DNA of 32,068 bases. It comes from Chitinophagales bacterium (GTDB taxonomy: Bacteria > Bacteroidota > Bacteroidia > Chitinophagales > Chitinophagaceae). Shown in pieces: positions 7,232 through 16,083 of the stretch (positions within the stretch are counted from its first letter, which is position 1; each line of letters starts with the position of its first letter). The stretch is from contig JAIXLO010000035.1 of the NCBI GenBank assembly GCA_026931325.1, positions 1 to 32,068 of the forward strand, in the 5' to 3' direction. Position numbers and translations under genes: made by a program. The notes beneath the pieces were generated by a model. That model was not told the origin of the DNA and searched no databases. It was given only the letters and a program-made list of their open reading frames with translations.

Positions 7232-7843
7232 ATGAAATTAACATTGGAATTAGAGAGTAATAATATTGAAGATTATTTAAAAGAAATACCTCCAATTGTT
7301 TTATTTAATACTCCTTTAGTTCAAGAGCAAATAAAAAACATAGAACATCAAAGTAATTCAATAACAGAAAGAGCAAAAATTGCTTTTGAATTTGTAAGAG
7401 ATAAAATTTCTCATTCATTTGATACACAAAGTGGAATAATAACCATTAATGCAGAAGATGCTATTGCTAAAAAAGAAGGAATTTGTTTTGCAAAGTCTCA
7501 TTTATTAGCAACACTATTAAGAGGAATGAATATTCCTACAGGTTTTTGTTATCAAAGAGTTTTAAGAAAAGGAACAATAGATTCTGGTTATGCTTTACAT
7601 GGATTAAATGCAGTTTATTTAAAAGAATATGGTTGGTTTAGATTAGACCCAAGAGGCAATAAAGTTGGTATAGATTCTCAATTTTCAATTGAAGAAGAAA
7701 AATTAGCCTATCCTATTAGGGCAGAATTAGGAGAAATAGATTATCCAAATGTTTTTACAACTCCTTTAAAATCTGTTATAAATGCTATGAGAGAATCTGA
7801 AAACTGTCAAACTTTATTTTATAAACGGCCCGAAAATTTGTAG
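7232..7843 (+). CDS. Transglutaminase-like domain protein
   Basis: This 203-residue protein carries the transglutaminase/protease core with a full catalytic triad: Cys85 in KEGICFAKSHLLATLLR, His123 in ALHGLNAVYL and Asp139 in WFRLDPRGNK. Bacterial members of this superfamily are more often cysteine proteases or amidases than crosslinking enzymes. No signal peptide is seen, so the protein is probably cytoplasmic, which is odd beside two exported enzymes. It follows the phosphodiesterase gene by 20 bp and probably shares its transcript. Its physiological role is unknown. Confidence 0.85.
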   Translation: MKLTLELESNNIEDYLKEIPPIVLFNTPLVQEQIKNIEHQSNSITERAKIAFEFVRDKISHSFDTQSGIITINAEDAIAKKEGICFAKSHLLATLLRGMNIPTGFCYQRVLRKGTIDSGYALHGLNAVYLKEYGWFRLDPRGNKVGIDSQFSIEEEKLAYPIRAELGEIDYPNVFTTPLKSVINAMRESENCQTLFYKRPENL

Positions 7844-7923
7844 CTTATTGACTTTTTTACTTCTAAAAACTAGGTTTTAAATATTTTTTTAGTAATTTAT
7901 TTCAATTTTCAATTAAACACTCT

Positions 7924-7931
7924 TATTTTTG
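7924..7931 (+). promoter_or_regulatory. -7 promoter box for rpsT
   Basis: TATTTTTG matches TAnnTTTG and lies 27 nt before the rpsT ATG, in an AT-rich leader. Confidence 0.6.
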
Positions 7932-7958
7932 CACTCCTTATAAAAAATAAAAATAAAT

Positions 7959-8207
7959 ATGGCAAACCATAAGGCTACAAAAAAGGACACTCGTCAAGCA
8001 GCAAAACGCAGAGAAAGAAATAAGTATTATGGCAAAACAACACGTAATGCTATTAGAGATTTAAAATCTTTAACAGATAAAACTGCTTATGATGAGAAAA
8101 TGCCAGGTGTAGTATCTATGATTGATAAATTGGCAAAACGTGGTGTAATTCATAAAAATAAAGCAGCTAACTTAAAAAGTAAATTAGCAAAAAGAAAAAC
8201 TGCTTAA
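7959..8207 (+). CDS. rpsT: 30S ribosomal protein S20
   Basis: This is an 82-residue, very basic protein starting [21 protein letters not shown], the typical S20 N-terminus. It continues as an all-helical protein with the conserved [19 protein letters not shown] tail. It binds 16S rRNA early in 30S assembly. Length and composition are normal for the family. The gene is a single-gene transcription unit with its own -7 box upstream and an intrinsic terminator 27 bp downstream, and it converges with the glycosyltransferase gene. Confidence 0.97.
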   Translation: MANHKATKKDTRQAAKRRERNKYYGKTTRNAIRDLKSLTDKTAYDEKMPGVVSMIDKLAKRGVIHKNKAANLKSKLAKRKTA

Positions 8208-8234
8208 TATTATAGTAGGTTAAAAAATTTATAG

Positions 8235-8263
8235 CCGATTGAACACTTTTCAATCGGTTTTTT
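8235..8263 (+). terminator. Intrinsic terminator of rpsT
   Basis: CCGATTGA (8235-8242) pairs perfectly with TCAATCGG (8250-8257) over a 7-nt loop, followed by six Ts. The T run overlaps the stop codon of the convergent glycosyltransferase gene. Confidence 0.88.
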
Positions 8264-9359
8264 ATTGGTTAAAGTTTTTACTCCAAAAGTCAATTAATTT
8301 TTTTTCTTCATTTTCCCAGTGTAAATGTTCTCTTGCTTTTAAACAATTTTGTTGAAGTTGGGTATATAATTCTTTATCATTTAAAAGCATATTCATTGCT
8401 TGTACCAAAGTAGTTTCATCAACATCATTTATTAATAATGCAATATTGTATTCATCATTTATCAATTTATATTCAGGATAACCAACACAAATTTGTGGTA
8501 TGCCTGCCATGATATAATCAAAAAAACGATTAGATAAAGAGTAGTATTGATTTAACCCAGTTCTTTCAAAGAGTGTTAAACCAAATAAAGCAGTTGGAGT
8601 AATTTTATTTAACTCTGTTGGATTTACATAACCTCTTAATTCTATTTTGTTTTGTAAATTAAATTGACTAATTAATTGTTTTGTTCGTTCAAAAAAATTT
8701 CCTTCACCACAAATCAATAATTTACAATCAACATATCTCATAGCAGGAATAAGGGTTTCAAAACTTCTTCCTTCATTTACTGCTCCTTGATAAATGATAA
8801 ATTTTTCTTGCTGATTATTTTCTATAATTGAATAATCTTTTTTTATTGGAATATTTCTAATAACCTCATACTCTACCCTATACCTTCTTTTTAATTCTTC
8901 TTTAATAAAATTATTTACGGTATAACCTTTTTTAAAAAGTGGTACAAAAATTTTTTCTATAGTTATCCAAACAAAATGAATGATAGGTCTTGTAATAACT
9001 TCTTTTTGTTCAGAAAAAAGTTCATGTGCATCATAAACTCTTTTTCTTCCTTTTAAAATTGATACAAAATAGTTTGGAATTATTGTATCTAAATCAATAG
9101 CACAATAACAATGATAATTATGAAACAATAAATAAAAAAACAACCTGATATTGTATTCTGTGTAAAACAAAAAGCCTTTATTAAACCAACAGCTTAGTCT
9201 TTGAGTGCTAAAATTAAATTGTGGTAAAGGTTTTGAAGTTTTAAGTTGCCTGCCTATTAAAGTAACAACATAACCTTGCTCTGACAAAGAATTACAAATT
9301 CTTTGCATTCTTTGATCATAAGATAAATCGTTGGTTACTGTAAAAGCTATCTTTTGCAA
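8262..9359 (-). CDS. GT-B fold glycosyltransferase (family 4-like)
   Basis: This 365-residue protein transfers a sugar from an activated donor, probably onto a polysaccharide or glycolipid precursor at the cytoplasmic membrane face. The N-terminal half starts KIAFTVTNDLSYDQRMQRI and contains YDAHELFSEQKEV. The C-terminal donor domain has LLICGEGNFFE, KIELRGYV and the E-x-n motif region LFERTGLNQYYSLSNRFFDYIMAGIPQI, typical of GT1/GT4 enzymes. The start is a TTG: the nearest upstream ATG (9364) is out of frame and stops at once, while homologous N-termini begin right at this point. No other polysaccharide genes are adjacent, so its pathway cannot be named. Confidence 0.85.
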   Translation of the reverse strand: MQKIAFTVTNDLSYDQRMQRICNSLSEQGYVVTLIGRQLKTSKPLPQFNFSTQRLSCWFNKGFLFYTEYNIRLFFYLLFHNYHCYCAIDLDTIIPNYFVSILKGRKRVYDAHELFSEQKEVITRPIIHFVWITIEKIFVPLFKKGYTVNNFIKEELKRRYRVEYEVIRNIPIKKDYSIIENNQQEKFIIYQGAVNEGRSFETLIPAMRYVDCKLLICGEGNFFERTKQLISQFNLQNKIELRGYVNPTELNKITPTALFGLTLFERTGLNQYYSLSNRFFDYIMAGIPQICVGYPEYKLINDEYNIALLINDVDETTLVQAMNMLLNDKELYTQLQQNCLKAREHLHWENEEKKLIDFWSKNFNQ

Positions 9360-9383
9360 AACATTTATTAATTGAAAATTTTA

Positions 9384-9411
9384 AAATGGCTGTCATTTCT
9401 GACAGCCATTT
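9384..9411 (-). terminator. Terminator hairpin after the M3 peptidase gene
   Basis: AAATGGCTGTCA (9384-9395) pairs perfectly with TGACAGCCATTT (9400-9411) across a TTTC loop. It lies 23 bp downstream of the peptidase stop and before the glycosyltransferase start, so it should separate the two minus-strand genes. The T tract is short, and the hairpin could act in either direction. Confidence 0.7.
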
Positions 9412-9434
9412 ATTTCCATCAAAAAACAAAAAAA

Positions 9435-11552
9435 TTATTTTATAAATCCTCTGCTTCTGAGCAATGGTTTAATATCAGCTTTATGGCCTGTAAATTCTTT
9501 AAAAGCTTCGTTCAAATCTTTTGTATTGCCTATTGACAATATATATTCTCTAAATCTATCACCATTTTCACGTGTCATTCCTCCATGATCTTTAAACCAC
9601 TGATATGCATCTTGATCCAAAATTTCTGACCATATATAAGCATAATAACCTGCTGAATAACCACCTCCCCAAATATGATTAAAATAAGGAGAGTGATAAC
9701 GTGTTGGAACTTCATTAACTAATAACCCAAAATCAGTTAATGCTTTCTTTTCAAAACTTAAAGCATCGCCAATTTGATTTTCATCTGTAATGCTATGCCA
9801 AGCCATATCTAATGCAGCAGCAGCAGTTAATTCTGTTACCATATAACCTTGATTAAATGTTGCAGCTTTACTCATTTTATCTAACAATGCCTGAGGTATA
9901 GGTTCTTTTGTTTTATAATGTACTGCATAATTTTTTAGTACAGAAGGTTCTAAAGCCCAATGCTCATTTATTTGAGAAGGAAATTCAACAAAATCTCTTG
10001 GAACATTTGTGCCAGATAAAGTAGTATATTTTTGCTTTGCAACTAATCCATGAATAGTATGCCCAAATTCATGAAATAAAGTTTCAACATCATCAAAACT
10101 TATTAAAGAAGGATTGCCTGGTGCAGGCTTTTGATAATTATAAACATTTACTATTACAGGTTTTTGGCCTAATAAAGTTGATTGTTCTACATAATTATTC
10201 ATCCATGCACCACCTACTTTATTATCTCTTGCATAAAAATCTAAATAATAAATTGCCATAGATTTTCCATCTTTATCAAACACTTCATAAGCTACAACAT
10301 CAGGATGATAAACAGGTAAATCAGTACGTTTTTTAAATGTTACTCCATACATTTTTTCAGCAGCATAAAACACTCCTTTTTCTAAAACTGTACTAATTTC
10401 AAAATATGGTTTTATCTCAGATTCATCTAAATCATATTTTGCTTTTCTTAATTTTTCTGCATAAAAATTCCAATCCCATGGCTCTAATTTAAAGCCTCCT
10501 CCTTCAGCATCAATTAATTTTTGTAATTCTGCTGCTTCATTTTTTGCAGCATTCACTGCATAAAATGCAATTTGTTTCATCATTTCTTTTGCTGCCGAAG
10601 GAGTTTTAGCCATTTGGTCTTGCAATTTCCATGAAGCAAAATTTGGTTGACCTAATAACTTAGCTTTTTGTAAACGTAGTTTAGCAATTTGTTCAATAGT
10701 TTTTCTTGTATCATTTTCATCACCTTTTTCTGCACGTGTCCAAGATGCTTTAAATATTTTTTCTCTTGTAGCTCTATTCTTTAAATTTTGTAAGCATGGT
10801 TGTTGAGTTGTATTAATAAGTGCTATTAAATATTTTCCTTTTTGACCGGCTTTTTCTGCATCACTTTGTGCAGCTTTTAATTCTTCTTCACTTAAGCCAT
10901 CTAACTCTTTTACATCATCAAAAAGTACACCTCCATTTTTTCTTGCTCCTAATAATTGTGATGAAAATTTAGCTGTTAATGCAGCTTCTTCTTCATTTAG
11001 TTTTTTAAGTTTTGCTTTATCTTCTTCACTAAGGTTAGCACCTGCCATTTCAAATTTTTCAAAATAAACTTCTACCAATCTTTTATCTTCTGGCTCTTTT
11101 AAATTTTCTCTATTATCATAAACAGCTTTAACTCTGTTAAATAATTTTGTGTTTAAAAAAATGTTATCGCTATGAGTAGAAAACTTAGGTGCATATTCTT
11201 CTTCTAATTTAGAAATACTACTATCTTTATTAGCATCAGCAAAATTGTAAAAAACAATTTGAGCTCTTTTTAAAATTTCACCACTTGTTTCTAGAGGCAC
11301 AATTGTGTTTTCAAAAGTTGGAGCTTCTGTGTTAGAAACAATTTTTTCAATTTCAGCATTTTGCTGAATCATACCACTATCAAATGCTGGTTTAAAATGC
11401 TCAGATTTAATTTTATCAAACTCAGGGGCTTGATATTGTAATGAACTTTTTTGAAAAAATGGATTACTCATCTTAGAATTGTTTGATGAATTTTTACAAG
11501 CAACTATCAAAAGAGATGATGCAATAATTGCTAATGTCTTTTTATTTCTCAT
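9435..11552 (-). CDS. dcp: M3 family zinc metallopeptidase, Dcp-like lipoprotein
   Basis: This 705-residue peptidase most resembles peptidyl-dipeptidase Dcp/oligopeptidase A enzymes, which trim short peptides. The zinc motif HEFGH is at residues 494-498, and the third ligand is probably Glu523 in FVEFPSQINEHW. The C-terminal substrate-binding segment contains YHSPYFNHIWGGGYSAGYYAYIWSE. Unlike the cytosolic E. coli enzymes, it starts with a lipoprotein signal (LLIVAC, lipidated Cys19), so it should be anchored in an envelope membrane. The length matches the family (about 680-720 residues plus the signal). It is probably transcribed alone, since a hairpin follows its stop. Dcp versus OpdA specificity cannot be settled here. 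Confidence 0.93.
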   Translation of the reverse strand: MRNKKTLAIIASSLLIVACKNSSNNSKMSNPFFQKSSLQYQAPEFDKIKSEHFKPAFDSGMIQQNAEIEKIVSNTEAPTFENTIVPLETSGEILKRAQIVFYNFADANKDSSISKLEEEYAPKFSTHSDNIFLNTKLFNRVKAVYDNRENLKEPEDKRLVEVYFEKFEMAGANLSEEDKAKLKKLNEEEAALTAKFSSQLLGARKNGGVLFDDVKELDGLSEEELKAAQSDAEKAGQKGKYLIALINTTQQPCLQNLKNRATREKIFKASWTRAEKGDENDTRKTIEQIAKLRLQKAKLLGQPNFASWKLQDQMAKTPSAAKEMMKQIAFYAVNAAKNEAAELQKLIDAEGGGFKLEPWDWNFYAEKLRKAKYDLDESEIKPYFEISTVLEKGVFYAAEKMYGVTFKKRTDLPVYHPDVVAYEVFDKDGKSMAIYYLDFYARDNKVGGAWMNNYVEQSTLLGQKPVIVNVYNYQKPAPGNPSLISFDDVETLFHEFGHTIHGLVAKQKYTTLSGTNVPRDFVEFPSQINEHWALEPSVLKNYAVHYKTKEPIPQALLDKMSKAATFNQGYMVTELTAAAALDMAWHSITDENQIGDALSFEKKALTDFGLLVNEVPTRYHSPYFNHIWGGGYSAGYYAYIWSEILDQDAYQWFKDHGGMTRENGDRFREYILSIGNTKDLNEAFKEFTGHKADIKPLLRSRGFIK

Positions 11553-11671
11553 AATAGTTTAATTGTGATTAATAAAAAATATGGCTCTAAAATAGTTATG
11601 TATTTTTAAACAAGCTAAATAAAGCAGCTACTTATATTACTTTTATGTCTATTAGATAAAATTTCTACTCC

Positions 11672-11679
11672 GATATTTG
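11672..11679 (+). promoter_or_regulatory. Possible -7 box before the beta-barrel protein gene
   Basis: GATATTTG resembles TAnnTTTG with one mismatch and lies 32 nt upstream of the TTG start at 11712. The same octamer precedes sucA. Confidence 0.35.
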
Positions 11680-11711
11680 TATATATTGATTTTTACTTTA
11701 TAAAATTTTAA

Positions 11712-14700
11712 TTGAAGCGTTTATATTATATATGGGTAGTTATTTTTATGTTACTTAGTTCAGTAACTTATGCTCAGTTTAAAACTTCTTCTAATAAAAT
11801 CAATAAAAAAATTATTGTAAGAGATTCTGTTCAATTTGAAAAAAGAAGAATTGTACCTAATACCTTTTTTGTAAAAAATGTTGATACTTCCTTTTATTAT
11901 TTTAATTATCATACAAATACTTTAGTTTGGTTAAAGTCAATAAAATTTGATAGTGTAGAAATAGGCTATCGTTTTTTTAATTTCAATTTTAATACAAATG
12001 CAAAACGTTTTAACTACGATAGTATAAAAGATAATTTTATAGCAAAGCCAATAAACATAAAACATCAAACAGACGTTGGTGGAATATTTGGTGCAAATAA
12101 TGATATGCACTATAATGGGAGTTTTGGAAGAAGTTTAAGTTTTGGAAATAACCAAAGTGCTGTATTTAACTCTCAGCTTAATTTACAAATTAATGGAATG
12201 CTTGGCGATAGTATTGAAGTAGCAGCAGCTATTACAGATAATAATATTCCTATTCAGCCAGATGGTACAACACAACAATTAAATGAGTTTGATAGAATTT
12301 TACTTCAATTTAAAAAAAGAAATTGGCAAATAGATTTAGGAGATATTGATTTAAGAACTAATCAAAATTATTTTTTAAATTTTTATAAGAGATTGCAAGG
12401 CATATCTTATCAAAAAAAAAGTTTGAATGACAAACATAAATTGACTTTATCTGGTGCTATTGCAAAAGGAAAATTTGCAAGAAATATTTTTCAAGGGTTA
12501 GAAGGAAATCAAGGACCATACAGACTTAGGGGAAACAACAACGAATTTTTCTTAATTATTCTTGCTAATACTGAAAGAGTTTTTATTGATGGAGAAATGA
12601 TGCAACGTGGCGAAGACCAAGATTATATTATAAACTACAATACAGCCGAAATAACATTTACACCAAAAAGAATGATTACTAAAGATGCTCGTATTCAAGT
12701 AGAGTTTGAATATGCTGATAGAAATTATTTAAACTATATGTTGTTTGCATCTGATGAAATTAATTTAAATAAAAAATTGAAAATAAATATTGCAGCATAT
12801 AATAATACTGATGCAAAGAACTCTCCTATTAATCAGCAATTATCTGTAGAGCAAAAACAGTTTTTAGCAGACATTGGTGATAGTATCCAAAACGCTTTTT
12901 ATCCTTCAGCAATTATTGATAGTTTTTCAGTTACTAAAATCTTATATGCAAAAAGAGTAAACCCTGTAAATCCTTTATGGGATAGTATTTACGTTTATTC
13001 AACTAATCCTGATAGTGCAAAATACTTTTTAAATTTTGTAGATGTTGGTGTAAACAAAGGAAATTATATACCCCTTTTTAATGGTGCAAATGGAAAAGTG
13101 TATCAATACATTGCTCCTGTAAATGGAATATTACAAGGAAATTTTGAGCCTGCTATTTTTTTAGTTACACCAAAAAATCAACAAGTAGTTACATTAAGTG
13201 CAGTATATAACATTGATAGTAAAACAATTTTAACAACTGATATTGCACTAAGCAATTACGACAATAATACTTTTTCATCTAAACATAAAACAGATAATGC
13301 TGGTTTGGCTGGTAAATTTCTTTTACAAAAAATGGGAAGGTTAAATAAAAATAATCAATGGAATTCTTCTATTGGTTATGAGTGGGTAGATGAAAAGTTT
13401 AGACCTGTTGAAAGGCTTAGAACTGTTGAGTTTGCAAGAGATTGGGGTTTGCCAATTTTATTAAATTATGCTACTGAACATTTGCCTCAAGCATCTTTTG
13501 AAATTAAGAATAACAGCAACAATAACATTGTTCGTTATAACATTAATGGTTATTTAAGAAATGATGGATTTAATGCAATAAGAAATCAATTAATGCTGAA
13601 GAACTATTTGAAAGATGGAACGAATATACAATTTGATGGAAGTCGTACAGATAATAACACCAACAACGACAAAGGAAATTTTACTAAACTAAATATTGAG
13701 TTGAATAAAACTTTTAAAGCATTAAAAAACTATCAAACTGGTATTACGTACACTTTAGAAAGAAATATTCAAAGAAATAATTCTTTAGATACACTAACGC
13801 CATTGAGTTTTTCATTTGAAAATATTGGAGCATTTATTAAGAGCAATATTAATAACCCAAATCGTTGGACATTTCAATTTGTTACAAGAAAAGATGAATT
13901 GCCTTTTAAAAAAGAAATATTACAAACAGATAGGAGCTATAATTACCATTTAACTCTTGAGCTATTAAAAAATCAGCATCATAAATTTAAGTTTAATGTT
14001 AGTTATAGAGAGTTGATTGTAAAAAATAATTTTCTTACAAACCTTCAATCTGATAAAACTTTATTAGGTAGAGCAGAATATTTTATTAATGAATGGGATG
14101 GTTTTATTACTGGTACAACTTTATATGAAATTGGTACAGGGCAAGAACAAAAAAGAGATTTCTCTTATTTAGAAGTGCCTGCTGGTAGAGGTGAATATGC
14201 TTGGATTGATTATAATGGTGATGGTATTCCTCAACTAAATGAATTTGAAATTGCACTTTATCCTGATCAAGCAAAATATATTCGTATTTACACACCAACA
14301 AATGAATTTATTAAAGCAGCATATTTACAATTTAATTATACTATTAATATTCATCCAAAGGCATTATCTAATAACAATAATTCTAACCTTTGGAAAAATG
14401 TTATTTCAAAATTTATTTTACAATCATCTTTACAAATCAATAAAAAAACAATAGCTGCTACAACTCCTTTGCTCAATCCTTTTAAAGATAATATTGCAGA
14501 TACATCATTAATTAGCTTACAACAAAATACTATAAACACTATATCATTCAATCGTTTTAGTAGTAAATGGGGTGCAGATATTTCTAACATAAATTATACA
14601 GCAAAAGCATTACTAACTTATGGGTTTGAAAGCAGACAAAGAAATGAATGGATTTTAAGAACAAGAATAAATTTTAAAAGGCTTTATACTTTTGAGTTAG

Positions 14701-15164
14701 TGAATAAACTAAGCAACATTAATTTATATACTCCAAAGTTTGATAATAGAAATTATGAAATAAATAGTATTAGCATTGAACCAAAATTAACTTATACGTA
14801 TCTTACCAAATACAGATTACAATTTTCATATTCATACACTAAAAAACAAAATGCCATTTATTTTGGAGGAGAAAAAGCAATAAGCAATATTATTAATGCA
14901 GAAGCTAAAATAAATGTGCTAAACAATACAAGTTTACTAACTAAAATTAGTATGAATAATATTAGTTATATTGGAAAGAATGCAACAACTGTTAGCTATA
15001 TTATGTTAGATGCACTTTTGCCAGGAAAAAATTATTTATGGACTGTAGAACTAACCAAACGTTTGGGAAATAATTTAGAATTAACCATCAACTACGAAGG
15101 ACGAAAACCAGCAAATACACATATTATACATATTGGCAGAGCTGGTATAAGAGCATTATTATAA
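11712..15164 (+). CDS. Large putative outer-membrane beta-barrel protein, function unknown
   Basis: The 1150-residue protein has a signal peptide (MKRLYYIWVVIFMLL to TYAQ) and then long runs of alternating polar and aromatic residues typical of outer-membrane beta strands. It ends in a strand-like IHIGRAGIRALL. A conserved-looking core near residues 270-345 contains GPYRLRGNNNEFF, VFIDGEMMQRGEDQDYIINY and ITFTPKRMITKDARIQVEFEYADRNY. At residues 833-844 DYNGDGIPQLNE is a perfect EF-hand-type calcium loop, in a segment continuing EFEIALYPDQAKYIRIYTPT. I recall similar uncharacterised Bacteroidota proteins but no assigned function. The start is TTG: a stop codon directly precedes it in frame, and the next ATG (11748) would cut most of the signal peptide. 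It is transcribed divergently from the M3 peptidase gene. Confidence 0.75.
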   Translation: MKRLYYIWVVIFMLLSSVTYAQFKTSSNKINKKIIVRDSVQFEKRRIVPNTFFVKNVDTSFYYFNYHTNTLVWLKSIKFDSVEIGYRFFNFNFNTNAKRFNYDSIKDNFIAKPINIKHQTDVGGIFGANNDMHYNGSFGRSLSFGNNQSAVFNSQLNLQINGMLGDSIEVAAAITDNNIPIQPDGTTQQLNEFDRILLQFKKRNWQIDLGDIDLRTNQNYFLNFYKRLQGISYQKKSLNDKHKLTLSGAIAKGKFARNIFQGLEGNQGPYRLRGNNNEFFLIILANTERVFIDGEMMQRGEDQDYIINYNTAEITFTPKRMITKDARIQVEFEYADRNYLNYMLFASDEINLNKKLKINIAAYNNTDAKNSPINQQLSVEQKQFLADIGDSIQNAFYPSAIIDSFSVTKILYAKRVNPVNPLWDSIYVYSTNPDSAKYFLNFVDVGVNKGNYIPLFNGANGKVYQYIAPVNGILQGNFEPAIFLVTPKNQQVVTLSAVYNIDSKTILTTDIALSNYDNNTFSSKHKTDNAGLAGKFLLQKMGRLNKNNQWNSSIGYEWVDEKFRPVERLRTVEFARDWGLPILLNYATEHLPQASFEIKNNSNNNIVRYNINGYLRNDGFNAIRNQLMLKNYLKDGTNIQFDGSRTDNNTNNDKGNFTKLNIELNKTFKALKNYQTGITYTLERNIQRNNSLDTLTPLSFSFENIGAFIKSNINNPNRWTFQFVTRKDELPFKKEILQTDRSYNYHLTLELLKNQHHKFKFNVSYRELIVKNNFLTNLQSDKTLLGRAEYFINEWDGFITGTTLYEIGTGQEQKRDFSYLEVPAGRGEYAWIDYNGDGIPQLNEFEIALYPDQAKYIRIYTPTNEFIKAAYLQFNYTINIHPKALSNNNNSNLWKNVISKFILQSSLQINKKTIAATTPLLNPFKDNIADTSLISLQQNTINTISFNRFSSKWGADISNINYTAKALLTYGFESRQRNEWILRTRINFKRLYTFELVNKLSNINLYTPKFDNRNYEINSISIEPKLTYTYLTKYRLQFSYSYTKKQNAIYFGGEKAISNIINAEAKINVLNNTSLLTKISMNNISYIGKNATTVSYIMLDALLPGKNYLWTVELTKRLGNNLELTINYEGRKPANTHIIHIGRAGIRALL

Positions 15165-15167
15165 AAA

Positions 15168-15196
15168 TAAAAAAGGTCTGATTGTTCATCAGACCT
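15168..15196 (-). terminator. Intrinsic terminator of the minus-strand ncRNA
   Basis: AGGTCTGAT (15174-15182) and ATCAGACCT (15188-15196) form a 9-bp perfect stem with a 5-nt loop. On the minus strand the stem ends in a run of Ts (15173-15169 are all A on plus). On the plus strand no T run follows, so the orientation is minus. Confidence 0.85.
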
Positions 15197-15503
15197 GGTT
15201 GAGATTAAACCTGGTCTTTAGGGATTCTAGGAATTTTGGACTCATTGGTTTTTTCTTTTTAGAATATTGGTTTTCTTTTCTTGTAATTTAGGCTACAAGT
15301 ACCTTAGTTTTTCATTCATTGCATATTCAAAAACGGGTTTAGTCTTTCACTGGATTTTTGGATTGACTTAGTCTTTTTAATACACAGGGTTCTTTGTTTT
15401 GTTTTCTTAGGTATCAGATTTTGTTGTTGTTTTCGGATATTACTACTACTTAGTTTTTCTTGGATATTTGATTCAAAACGGGGCAACCCTTTGTATCAAA
15501 TTG
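15168..15503 (-). ncRNA. Candidate ~335-nt non-coding RNA of unknown family
   Basis: The minus strand has a complete transcription unit without a convincing ORF. A -33 TTG and a TATGTTTG -7 box (15510-15537) predict a start near 15503. The first 35 nt fold into a strong stem-loop: TTTGAT with ATCAAA, then CAAA with TTTG, then GGG with CCC (15467-15500). The body is A-rich and contains eight CTAA motifs. Near the 3' end an imperfect hairpin (CCAGG with CCAGG flanks around GGTT/AACC, about 15195-15215) precedes a perfect terminator (15174-15196). No tmRNA, RNase P or SRP signature is seen. The neighbours are the convergent beta-barrel gene and the divergent PspC gene. It could instead be a long leader, but nothing on the minus strand follows the terminator. 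Confidence 0.65.
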
Positions 15504-15509
15504 ACAGTA

Positions 15510-15540
15510 CAAACATACTAACATGTTATTCCCACAACAA
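15510..15540 (-). promoter_or_regulatory. Bacteroidota promoter of the candidate ncRNA
   Basis: On the minus strand TTG (complement of 15535-15537) is followed after 17 nt by TATGTTTG (complement of 15510-15517). This matches the TTG-N17-20-TAnnTTTG layout of Bacteroidota primary promoters. It is one of the best matches in the window. Confidence 0.7.
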
Positions 15541-15747
15541 GAGCAAAACTTCTCTTTTTTAGATATTCATTTTTCTGCAATTAAATAGTGAAATTGATAT
15601 TTTTCATATCGTAGAAACACTATTGAAAAATAGTAAATAGACCTTATTGTAGTAGTTTTAATTAAAAGGCAATTCGTTTAACTCTGTTTATAATATTTAA
15701 AAATAAAAAAGTATTTATCAGTTTATTATAATAGTAGTTGTATGGGT

Positions 15748-15778
15748 TTGAATTTTTTCAAAAAAAATCATATTTTGC
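15748..15778 (+). promoter_or_regulatory. Promoter of the PspC-domain gene
   Basis: TTG (15748-15750) is followed after 20 nt by TATTTTGC (15771-15778), a near match to TAnnTTTG, 26 nt before the ATG at 15805. Confidence 0.5.
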
Positions 15779-15804
15779 ATACGGAACTTATAAACTCATA
15801 AAAT

Positions 15805-16026
15805 ATGAATAGGTTGAGAGCTTTTTTAGAAATACAAGCATTTGGAGTTTGTTCTACCATTGGAGAAAAATTAGGAGTTGCAAGCTCACGAATAAGAATG
15901 TGGTTTATTTATATTTCGTTTTTAACTATGGGATCTCCTTTAATTATTTATATGATTTTAGCTTTTTGGTTAAATTTAAAAAACTATATCTATAGTGCTA
16001 AACGAAATCCATTGAAATATTTATAA
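15805..16026 (+). CDS. PspC domain membrane protein
   Basis: The 73-residue protein has the PspC layout: an amphipathic start with GVCSTIGEKLGVASSRIRMWFIYISFL, then one long hydrophobic segment (about residues 33-58), then a short basic tail. PspC-type proteins are inner-membrane proteins linked to envelope-stress responses. In Bacteroidota, small stand-alone versions are common and poorly understood. No other psp genes are nearby. The next gene, an AraC regulator, starts 57 bp downstream but has its own promoter-like box, so linkage is uncertain. Confidence 0.8.
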   Translation: MNRLRAFLEIQAFGVCSTIGEKLGVASSRIRMWFIYISFLTMGSPLIIYMILAFWLNLKNYIYSAKRNPLKYL

Positions 16027-16043
16027 TTTTTAAATTATATTTG
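16012..16043 (+). promoter_or_regulatory. Promoter-like site before the AraC regulator
   Basis: TTG (16012-16014, inside the end of the PspC gene) is followed after 21 nt by TATATTTG (16036-16043), an exact TAnnTTTG. It lies 40 nt before the TTG start at 16084. Confidence 0.5.
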
Positions 16044-16083
16044 ATATAGTTATTTAATAATTCACTAATACAATCTTAAATCT

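Noticed and set aside
15168-15503. Assignment of the minus-strand RNA to tmRNA, RNase P RNA or 6S RNA
   Set aside because: There is no CCA-ended tRNA-like fold, no conserved RNase P core sequence, and no long hairpin with a central bubble.
15165-15804. Small protein encoded in the intergenic gap
   Set aside because: The minus strand has many stops and only very short ATG frames, such as one ending after a few codons near 15320. The plus strand is T-rich without a credible ORF.
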